NCBI RefSeq assembly: GCF_009908295.1
Contig: NZ_JAAALO010000007.1
Span: forward strand, 186,001-250,000
Reading direction: 5' to 3'
DNA from: Micromonospora rubida
GTDB taxonomy: Bacteria; Actinomycetota; Actinomycetes; Mycobacteriales; Micromonosporaceae
Length of the DNA: 64,000 nt
This document shows positions 50,223-57,619 of the stretch, in pieces; position 1 is the stretch's first letter; every line of letters starts with the position of its first letter. The notes below the pieces were generated by a model, which saw only the letters and a program-made list of their open reading frames with translations, had not been told where the DNA came from and made no database searches. A program made the position numbers and the translations under genes.

Positions 50223-52775
50223 GTGCCCAGAGGGGAACTGCGCATCTACCTCGGGGCCGCGCCCGGCGTCGGCAAGACGTACGCGATGCTCCAGGAGGCC
50301 CGGCGGCGGACCGAACGCGGCACCGACGTGGTGATCGGGCTGGTCGAGACCCACGGCCGCCCGCACACCGCCGCCATGGTGGGCGACCTGGAACAGGTGC
50401 CCAGGCGGACCCTCGCGCACCGGGGCGTCGAGTTCACCGAGCTGGACCTCGACGCGCTGCTGGCCCGCCGGCCCGAGATCGCGGTCGTCGACGAGCTGGC
50501 CCACACCAACGTGCCCGGCTCCCGCAACGACAAGCGCTGGCAGGACGTGCAGGAGCTGCTGGACGCCGGCATCTCCGTGCTGTCCACGGTCAACGTCCAG
50601 CACCTCGAATCGGTCAACGACGTCGTCGCCCAGATCACCGGCACCACCCAGCGCGAGACCATTCCCGACGCCGTCGTCCGCGCCGCCGAGCAGGTCGAAC
50701 TGGTCGACATGACCCCGGAGGCGCTGCGCCGCCGGATGGCCCACGGCAACATCTACCGCCCCGACAAGATCGACGCCGCGCTCGGCAACTACTTCCGGAT
50801 CGGCAACCTCACCGCGCTGCGCGAGCTGGCCCTGCTCTGGCTGGCCGACAAGGTCGACGACCAGCTCGGCGCCTACCGCGCCCAGCAGGGCATCTCCGAC
50901 ACCTGGGAGGCCCGGGAACGCGTCGTCGTCGCGCTGACCGGCGGGCCGGAGGGCGACACGCTGATCCGCCGGGCGGCCCGGGTGGCCGCCCGGGGCCGGG
51001 GCGCCGACCTGCTCGCCGTGCACGTCACCCGCAGCGACGGCCTGGCCGGCGCCGACCCCGCCCGGCTGGCCCGCCAGCGGGTGCTGGTGGAGAGCCTCGG
51101 CGGCACGTACCACCAGGTGCTCGGCGCGGACGTGCCGGCCGCGCTGCTCGACTTCGCCCGCGGCGTCAACGCCACCCAACTCGTCCTCGGCGCCAGCCGG
51201 CGGGGCCGGTTCGCCCAGCTGTTCAGCCGGGGCGTCGGGGTCACCACCACGGCCCTGTCCGGGCCGATCGACGTGCACCTGGTCACCCACCCTCAGGCGG
51301 GGCAGGGCCGGCGGGGCGGCGGGTTGCCGGCCGCGCTGTCCCGGCGGCGCCGACTGCTCGGCTTCGCCCTCGCCGGGCTCGGCATGCCGGCGCTCACCGT
51401 GGCGCTGCGCACGCTGCCCGACCTCACCCTGACCAACGACATCCTGCTGTTCCTCGCCGGCGTCGTCGGGGTGGCGCTGGTCGGCGGCCTGTGGCCGGCG
51501 CTGGTCGCCGCCCTCGGCGGGTCGCTGCTGCTGAACTGGTTCTTCACCCCGCCGTTCCGGACGCTGACCATCGCCGAGGCGGACAACCTGCTCGCGTTGG
51601 GCGTCTTCGTCGGCGTCGCCCTCGCGGTGAGCTGGGTCGTCGACGTGGCCGCCCGGCGTACCCGGGAGGCGGCGCGGGCCTCCGCCGACGCGCAGACCCT
51701 CGCCACCGTCGCGGGCGGCGTGCTGCGCGGCGAGCGCCCACTGCAGGCGCTGCTGGACCGGCTGCGGGAGACGTTCGCGCTGCGCGCCGTCAGCGTCCTG
51801 GAGTTGGCCCCGGACGCGCGGGGACGCCCCGGCCGGGCCCACGAGCGGGACGCCTGGCGGCTGGTGGCCGCCGTCGGGGAGTCCCCGGCGACCAGCCCCG
51901 ACGCCGGGGAGACGGCGGTACCGGTCGACGACCGGCTCACCGTCGTGCTGTCCGGCCGGCGGCTGGAGGCCGCCGACCGGCGGGTCGTCGAGGCGTTCGC
52001 CGCCCAGGCCGCCGTGGCGCTGCGCCAGGAACGCCTCGCCGAGGAGGCGGCGACCGCCCGGCCGCTGGCCGAGGCCGACCGGATGCGCACCGCGCTGCTC
52101 GCCGCCGTCAGCCACGACCTGCGTACGCCGCTCGCCTCGGCGAAGGCCGCGGTGAGCAGCCTGCGCAGCCACGACGTCGAGTTCGACGCCGACGACCGGG
52201 ACGAACTGCTGGCCACCGCCGACGAGTCCCTGGACCGGCTCGGCCGCCTGGTGGCGAACCTGCTGGACATGAGCCGGTTGCAGGCCGGCGCGCTCGGGGT
52301 GACCGCCGTCGCGATCGGGTTGGAGGACGTGGTGCCGAGGGCCCTGGACGAGCTGGGCCCGGACGCCGCCGACGTCGCCACCGACATCCCCGCCGACCTG
52401 CCCGCCGCGCTGGCGGACCCGGGCCTGCTGGAGCGCGTGCTGGTCAACATCGTCGCCAACGCCCTGCGGCACAGCCCGCCCGGCCGACCGCCCACCGTCA
52501 CCGCCAGCGCCCATGCCGGGCAGGTGGAGCTGCGGGTCATCGACACCGGCCCGGGCATCCCCGAGGACCAGTGGGAACACGTCTTCCTGCCCTTCCAGCG
52601 GCTCGGCGACCGGGACAACCAGACCGGCGTCGGGCTCGGCCTCGCCCTGTCCCGCGGCCTCGCCGAGGCGATGGGTGGCACCATCACCCCCGAGACCACC
52701 CCCGGCGGGGGGCTGACCATGGTGCTCCGCCTGCCCGCCGCCGCCCCGACCGGCACCGAAGGGCCGCAGGAATGA
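50223..52775 (+). CDS. kdpD: KdpD, turgor/K+-sensing histidine kinase
   Basis: This 850-aa protein has the N-terminal KdpD domain with Walker A (GAAPGVGKT), DELAHTNVPGSRNDKRWQDV, and a USP-like domain (about 240-360). Transmembrane helices follow at about 375-475. A GAF-like region, the H-box SHDLRTPLASAKAA and the ATPase motifs IVANALRHS, DTGPGIPEDQW and GVGLGLAL complete it. It phosphorylates KdpE in response to K+ limitation. GTG 50223 is preceded by GGAAGGA. The TGA overlaps the kdpE start (ATGA). The 97-bp gap after kdpC contains GC-rich dyads and could hold a second promoter. Confidence 0.96.
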   Translation: MPRGELRIYLGAAPGVGKTYAMLQEARRRTERGTDVVIGLVETHGRPHTAAMVGDLEQVPRRTLAHRGVEFTELDLDALLARRPEIAVVDELAHTNVPGSRNDKRWQDVQELLDAGISVLSTVNVQHLESVNDVVAQITGTTQRETIPDAVVRAAEQVELVDMTPEALRRRMAHGNIYRPDKIDAALGNYFRIGNLTALRELALLWLADKVDDQLGAYRAQQGISDTWEARERVVVALTGGPEGDTLIRRAARVAARGRGADLLAVHVTRSDGLAGADPARLARQRVLVESLGGTYHQVLGADVPAALLDFARGVNATQLVLGASRRGRFAQLFSRGVGVTTTALSGPIDVHLVTHPQAGQGRRGGGLPAALSRRRRLLGFALAGLGMPALTVALRTLPDLTLTNDILLFLAGVVGVALVGGLWPALVAALGGSLLLNWFFTPPFRTLTIAEADNLLALGVFVGVALAVSWVVDVAARRTREAARASADAQTLATVAGGVLRGERPLQALLDRLRETFALRAVSVLELAPDARGRPGRAHERDAWRLVAAVGESPATSPDAGETAVPVDDRLTVVLSGRRLEAADRRVVEAFAAQAAVALRQERLAEEAATARPLAEADRMRTALLAAVSHDLRTPLASAKAAVSSLRSHDVEFDADDRDELLATADESLDRLGRLVANLLDMSRLQAGALGVTAVAIGLEDVVPRALDELGPDAADVATDIPADLPAALADPGLLERVLVNIVANALRHSPPGRPPTVTASAHAGQVELRVIDTGPGIPEDQWEHVFLPFQRLGDRDNQTGVGLGLALSRGLAEAMGGTITPETTPGGGLTMVLRLPAAAPTGTEGPQE

Positions 52776-53458
52776 GCCGCATCCTCGTCGTCGACGACGA
52801 ACCGCAGATCCTGCGGGCCCTGCGCATCAACCTGCGCGCCCGCGGCTACGACGTGCAGGTCGCCGACACCGGCACCGGCGCGCTGCGGGCCGCCGCCGCC
52901 CACCCCCCGGACCTGGTGGTCCTGGACCTGGGCCTACCCGACCTCGACGGCGTCGAGGTGATCCGGGGCCTGCGCGGCTGGACGACGGTGCCGATCATCG
53001 TGCTGTCCGGCCGGGCGGGCAGCGAGGACAAGGTCGCCGCCCTCGACGCCGGCGCCGACGACTACGTCACCAAGCCGTTCGGCATCGACGAACTGCTCGC
53101 CCGCATCCGCGCGGTCACCCGACGCCTCGCCACCCCGGCGGCCGACGGGGCGACGGCGGCCCCCCGGGTGGGCCGGCACACCGTCGACCTCGTCGACCAC
53201 ACGGTGACCCGCGACGACGGCGCGGAGGTCCGGCTCACCCCCACCCAGTGGGCCGTGCTCGACCGGCTGCTGCGCCATCCCGGCAAGCTCGTCAGCCAGC
53301 GCCAACTGCTGCACGAGGTGTGGGGGCCGGAGTACCAGAACGAGACCAACTACCTGCGCCAGTACATGGCCCAACTGCGGCGCAAGCTCGAGGACGACCC
53401 GGCCCGCCCGCGACACCTCATCACCGAGCCCGGGATGGGCTACCGCTACCGCCCCTGA
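52772..53458 (+). CDS. kdpE: KdpE, response regulator
   Basis: This 228-aa OmpR-type regulator has a receiver domain (VVDDEPQILRAL; phospho-acceptor Asp in VVLDLGLPD; Lys in DDYVTKPFG). An OmpR/PhoB winged helix follows (about 135-228; LTPTQWAVLDRLLRHPGKLVS, HEVWGPEYQNETNYLRQYM, YRYRP). It activates kdpFABC transcription. It overlaps kdpD by 4 bp and ends the operon. Confidence 0.96.
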   Translation: MSRILVVDDEPQILRALRINLRARGYDVQVADTGTGALRAAAAHPPDLVVLDLGLPDLDGVEVIRGLRGWTTVPIIVLSGRAGSEDKVAALDAGADDYVTKPFGIDELLARIRAVTRRLATPAADGATAAPRVGRHTVDLVDHTVTRDDGAEVRLTPTQWAVLDRLLRHPGKLVSQRQLLHEVWGPEYQNETNYLRQYMAQLRRKLEDDPARPRHLITEPGMGYRYRP

Positions 53459-53487
53459 CCGGTCCCTCCGGTGTCGTCGTCGCGACC

Positions 53488-54690
53488 TCAGCCGCCGCAG
53501 TAGAGCAGGCGGTTGGGCGAGCCGGCCCCAGGAGCGCCGACGACGCCGGTGGTGGCGGTGCCGGTGAGGTGGGCGGCCACCTGGGCGGGGGTCCAGGTGG
53601 GGTGGTCCTGGAGGACCATGGCCGCGCACCCGGCGGTGTGCGCGGCGGCCATCGGCCCGCCGCTGATCGTGTTGGTGGCGGTGTCGCTGGTGTGCCAGGT
53701 CGAGGTGATGCCCTGGCCGGGGGCGAACAGGTCCACGCAGGAGCCGTAGCTGGCGGAGCTCATCCGGGCGTCGGTCGGGGTGGTGCCGGCGACGGTGAGC
53801 GCCGCAGGTACCCGCGACGGGGAGTAGTTGCAGGCGTTGCTCGCGGAGCTGCCCGAGGTGACGGTGTAGGTGACGCCGGAGTTGATGGAGGCGGTGACCG
53901 CGCTGTCGAGCGCGGTGCTGGCGTTGCCGCCCAGGCCCATGGTGGCCACGGCGGGCTTCACCGCGTTCGCGGTGACCCAGTCGACCCCCGCGATGACCTG
54001 CGCGTAGGTGCCGCTGCCGGCGCAGTTGAGCACCCGCACCGGGACCAGGTGGACGTCCTTGGCGACCCCGTGCTGCTGGCCCCCGATCGTGCCGGCGAGG
54101 TGGGTGCCGTGGCCGTTGCAGTCGTCGGCGGGCAGGGCGCCGTCGACGGCGTCGTACCCGCCGCCGGCGGAGCCGGTGAAGTCGACGTGGGTGGCGCGGA
54201 TGCCCGTGTCGACGACGTACGCGTGCACGTTCGGCGCGGTGTTCGGGTAGGCGTACCGCTGGTTCAGCGGCAGCAGGTGCTGGTCGATGCGGTCGAGTCC
54301 CCACGACGGCGGGTTGAGCTGGACGCCGGCGGCCACCGACACCACGTGGTTCTGCTCGACGTACGCCACGGCCGGGTCGGCGGCCAAGCGCCGGGCGGCC
54401 CGCTCCGACAGCCGGGCCTCGAACCCGCGCAGCGCGGCACCGTAGACCTGGCCGACGGAACCGCCGTACCGGGCGGCGAGCCTCGTGGCCGAGCCGGCGT
54501 CGGCGGCCCGTGCGCTGCCGGCGAGCACCACCACGTAGCTGCCCTCGACGGCGGTGGCGCCGCCCGCGTGCAGGATGTCACCGGTGGCCGGGGCCGCGCC
54601 CGCCGGAGTCCCGGTCATGGCGGCGGCCAGCACCGGGGCGAACAGTACGGCCGCAGCGGCCGACCGGCGGCGGTGGGGTGACGGCGTCAT
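53488..54690 (-). CDS. Secreted proteinase K-like subtilase homologue lacking the catalytic serine
   Basis: This 400-aa protein has a signal peptide, an I9 inhibitor-like propeptide (SYVVVLAGSA ... VEQNHVVSV) and an S8 domain. Asp161 (VVDTGIRATHVDF) and His194 (CNGHGTHLAG) are kept. The serine motif SGTSMAAPH is replaced by SGGPMAAAH, with Pro346 at the nucleophile position. The oxyanion-hole Asn motif AAGNS is replaced by TSGSS (Ser281). Both changes predict a catalytically dead protein. The frame is otherwise intact, without stops, which argues for a maintained pseudoenzyme or a very recent loss. Family length is normal. GGAGG and GGAAG precede the ATG at 54690. Confidence 0.85.
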   Translation of the reverse strand: MTPSPHRRRSAAAAVLFAPVLAAAMTGTPAGAAPATGDILHAGGATAVEGSYVVVLAGSARAADAGSATRLAARYGGSVGQVYGAALRGFEARLSERAARRLAADPAVAYVEQNHVVSVAAGVQLNPPSWGLDRIDQHLLPLNQRYAYPNTAPNVHAYVVDTGIRATHVDFTGSAGGGYDAVDGALPADDCNGHGTHLAGTIGGQQHGVAKDVHLVPVRVLNCAGSGTYAQVIAGVDWVTANAVKPAVATMGLGGNASTALDSAVTASINSGVTYTVTSGSSASNACNYSPSRVPAALTVAGTTPTDARMSSASYGSCVDLFAPGQGITSTWHTSDTATNTISGGPMAAAHTAGCAAMVLQDHPTWTPAQVAAHLTGTATTGVVGAPGAGSPNRLLYCGG

Positions 54691-54916
54691 CTTCCGGCCT
54701 CCCTGATCTGGCCGGTCCCGAGGGTCAGGTGCTGCCGGGGAGACGGCGCGAACGGAATGGACCGAGCCTACTCGCCATCTAGGAGGGCGAATATATGTCG
54801 GATGCCTCATACCGTGGCCCTATGCCTCATCGGGCCGTCGAGAGCCGAGACCACGCCCGCGCATCGCCCCGGGCTGCGCTGCGGGATAGTTCAGGGGTGA
54901 GGGCCCGGGAGGTCGC

Positions 54917-55972
54917 ATGACCCTGTTCACGTGTGCGGGTTGCGGCACCCCGCTGACCGTGCCGGTGTCGCGGGTGCCGCTTCCTGCCCACGCCGACCAG
55001 CGGTACGGCTACGGGTTGCTCGGCGTGCTGATGGAGCCCGGGACGTATGCGGTGCGCCCCGATCCTTTCGGGCCGCCGTGGCGACCCTGGGCCGAGGTCG
55101 GTGCGGCTGAGGCGGAAACCCGTGGTGTGTACGCGCCGGAGTACGCGCTGTCGTGGGGGCCGCGAGGAGCTGTCGTGGTAGCACCGGGCGACGTGTGCGG
55201 GACCGGCTTCATCCCGGGGCGGTCCGGTGGCTCGTGCTGCGGCTTTGGCGAGGGAGACGGCCCTAATCTCGCGTGTGTCCGGTGCGGGCGACCGGTAGCG
55301 ACCCGCGTCGACGACTGCGGACGCTGGCAGGCGGTGTGGCTGGACCCGGAGGCGGTCCGCCGCGTCACCGGCGATGCCTCCCCACCACCTCAGGCGCTCG
55401 GGTGGGAGGTCCTGCGAGAGGGGCGGCCCGGCATGCCGCCGGTCGAGCCACCTGGGCAGTGGAGTCCGCTGTGGGAGGCCGCTGTCGCGGTGGCGCTGGC
55501 CCGCCTGCTGGCCGTGTCGTCCCGTACCCGGGTGACTGTCCCTGACGGACCTGTCGCCGGCACCTTCCGCCGAGCGCTCGACGCGCTGCTCCCGCCGGGG
55601 CCACCGGCCAGGTCCTTGGCCCTGGTCGGACCGGCCCTGCCTGCCATCACCCCGGACATCGCCCTCGTCCCGCAACACCCGCAGACCGGCGAGCGCTGGG
55701 CGCTGCCCGGGGCGGCAGCCGTGGTGCCGCTGCCCTGGGACATCTGGGCTCATCTGGCCTTCCACCACGATCGGCGGCCCGTTCCGGGAGCCGGCACGAT
55801 GCCCGCCGACGCCCGCCGCGACGACCCGCTGCCATTGATGCCGTGCGGGCCGTTCCGGCCCGACGGGGACGTGTTCCTCTCCACCTTGGCGCGGCTGCCC
55901 GAGGTCCGCCAGCCGTGGCTGCGCGAGATCTACGACCAGGTGAGAAGCCGTCCCTACGCTGATCCGTTCTAG
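54917..55972 (+). CDS. Hypothetical zinc-binding protein
   Basis: I do not recognise this 351-aa protein. It has CxxC pairs: Cys6-Cys9 (FTCAGCGTPLTVPVSRV) and a later pair in LACVRCGRPVATRVDDCG, with a nearby SCCGFGEG loop, consistent with one or two zinc ribbons. The remainder is Pro- and Arg-rich with a compact acidic C-terminus and no membrane segments. GGGAGG lies upstream of the ATG. Such proteins in Streptomyces and Micromonospora are annotated as hypothetical, sometimes near recombinational hot spots. Confidence 0.7.
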   Translation: MTLFTCAGCGTPLTVPVSRVPLPAHADQRYGYGLLGVLMEPGTYAVRPDPFGPPWRPWAEVGAAEAETRGVYAPEYALSWGPRGAVVVAPGDVCGTGFIPGRSGGSCCGFGEGDGPNLACVRCGRPVATRVDDCGRWQAVWLDPEAVRRVTGDASPPPQALGWEVLREGRPGMPPVEPPGQWSPLWEAAVAVALARLLAVSSRTRVTVPDGPVAGTFRRALDALLPPGPPARSLALVGPALPAITPDIALVPQHPQTGERWALPGAAAVVPLPWDIWAHLAFHHDRRPVPGAGTMPADARRDDPLPLMPCGPFRPDGDVFLSTLARLPEVRQPWLREIYDQVRSRPYADPF

Positions 55973-55982
55973 CGCCGCTTTT

Positions 55983-56049
55983 CATGATCGTCTGCTGATT
56001 CTGGAGGACTCGCCTGGCGTGTCGTCTCACAAATCAGCAGACGATCATG
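55983..56049. repeat. Dispersed palindromic (REP-like) element, copy 2
   Basis: CATGATCGTCTGCTGATT and AAATCAGCAGACGATCATG form the arms; the loop carries GGCGTGTCGTCTCAC. This is the reverse orientation of the copy at 23684-23750, with most bases shared. It lies 11 bp past the stop of the upstream gene and may act as its terminator. The surrounding gap (55973-56284) holds no other recognised feature apart from a possible TACCGT -10 just before the GTG at 56285. Confidence 0.82.
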
Positions 56050-56284
56050 CCGGTCCTGTGTCGAAGTCGGCCGTGGACTGCGCGGTGGCCCGACCACGGC
56101 GCTGGGGGCGGTCCACCGCGCGCCGCCGCCGCCACGGTTGCGGTGGATCAGCGCCCCCCTTCCGCCGTCTCCCGCCCCTTCCGCCGTCTCGCCGTCCCTG
56201 AGGCGGGACCCGGCCCGGTGTCGACCGGCCCGACGTGGCGCGGTCCGGCGGAACTGTCGGAGCGATCTTGTACCGTCCCGACCC

Positions 56285-57619
56285 GTGAGTACCCAACAGA
56301 CGTACCGGTACCTGGGATCCTCGACGCTGCGCCGCGACGGTCTCGCGTTGCAGACCAGCGGCGGCCCGGCGCCGAACCCCCGGTTCTTCACCGGGTTCCT
56401 CACCACGCCCCAGCAGGCCGCCGTCGGGCTGCTCGCCGTCGCCGAGGTGGCCCGCACCCGCTACTACCGGCCGGTCAGCCCGGCGAGCCTCGACCCGGTC
56501 GTCACCGGCAGCCGGGATCGGCTCCGGTTCGAGTCGTTCTCCGGCTGCTGCGGGGTCTACGCCCGCCTCGACGCGCTGCCGGCCGGGCTCGACGGCGACG
56601 TGGTGGAGCACGGCACCACCAACGTCGACGTCAACAACCCGCTGCGCGAGGCGCTCGCCCGGGTCGGCGGCCTCGACCCGCTGCACCTGTCGGTCGGCCC
56701 CGACGACCTGACGGTGTCCACGATGGACGGCTCCGTGGTGGAGAAGAAGGTGCCGCTGCCGGTGCGTTGGCTGCGCGGCTTCGCCGAGGTGCAGGTGCTG
56801 GCCGCGGCGTTCGAGCCGCGGGCGGAGATCCCGGCGGCAGAGGCCGCCGTCTTCCTGCGCCGGCTGCCGACGTCGAACGACCGGTCGGTGCTCTGGGCGG
56901 TGCCCGCGGGAAGGTCGCTGCGGCTGACGTCCCGGCCCGTGCCGGGCGCGGTCTGCCTCGCCGGGGCGGGTCGGCTGGCCGCCCTGCGCGGCATGCTGCG
57001 CTTCGCCCGGACCCTGCGCGTCTACGGGCCGACCGTCGCGCCCGGCTCGGCGGCGCTGCCCAGCACCTGGGAGCTCGACACCGGGGCCCTGCGCCTGTCG
57101 CTGACCCTCTCACCCGAGCCCTACCGTGGGTTCTCCGGCGAGGGTGCCGCCCTGACCGCCCTGGCCGGCGACGACGTCGTCGACGACGCCGAGCTGGTCT
57201 CGGCCCTGCTGTCCTGGGACCCGACCGTCGACGTCGACGCCCTGGCCACCTCCGCCGGCATCGACGCGGCCCGGGTCCGGGGTGCCCTCGCCCAGCTCGG
57301 CACCGCCGGGCGGGTCGGCTACGACGTCTCCGAGGCGGCCTACTTCCATCGCGTCATGCCCTACGACGCGGGCCGGGCCGAGCGGGACAACCCGCGACTG
57401 GTGGGCGCGCGGGCGCTGCTCGACGCCGGTGCCGTCGCGTCGGACGAGGCGGGCGCCACCGTACGCAGCGGCGACGAGGTCTACCGGGTCCGCCGGCTGG
57501 CCGACGGCGGCTTCACCTGCACCTGCCCCTGGTGGGCCAAGCACCGTGGCCAGCGCGGGCCGTGCAAACACGCGCTGGCCACCCGGATGGCCACGGCCGA
57601 CGTGCGGGAGCGGGCGTGA
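56285..57619 (+). CDS. SWIM zinc-finger protein, paired with DUF6493
   Basis: The SWIM motif is at the C-terminus of this 444-aa protein: Cys412-x-Cys414...Cys427-x-His429 (FTCTCPWW...GPCKHAL). SWIM domains bind DNA or protein and recur in conflict-related systems. The N-terminal 400 residues have no domain I can name. They include YRYLGSSTLRRDGL, repeated in this subfamily, and a helical region (about 300-365). The start is GTG 56285, with no Shine-Dalgarno; a leaderless transcript is likely. The TGA overlaps the GTG of the DUF6493 gene, so the two are translated together. Elsewhere such pairs often neighbour MoxR-type AAA+ and VWA genes; none is seen here. Confidence 0.82.
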   Translation: MSTQQTYRYLGSSTLRRDGLALQTSGGPAPNPRFFTGFLTTPQQAAVGLLAVAEVARTRYYRPVSPASLDPVVTGSRDRLRFESFSGCCGVYARLDALPAGLDGDVVEHGTTNVDVNNPLREALARVGGLDPLHLSVGPDDLTVSTMDGSVVEKKVPLPVRWLRGFAEVQVLAAAFEPRAEIPAAEAAVFLRRLPTSNDRSVLWAVPAGRSLRLTSRPVPGAVCLAGAGRLAALRGMLRFARTLRVYGPTVAPGSAALPSTWELDTGALRLSLTLSPEPYRGFSGEGAALTALAGDDVVDDAELVSALLSWDPTVDVDALATSAGIDAARVRGALAQLGTAGRVGYDVSEAAYFHRVMPYDAGRAERDNPRLVGARALLDAGAVASDEAGATVRSGDEVYRVRRLADGGFTCTCPWWAKHRGQRGPCKHALATRMATADVRERA

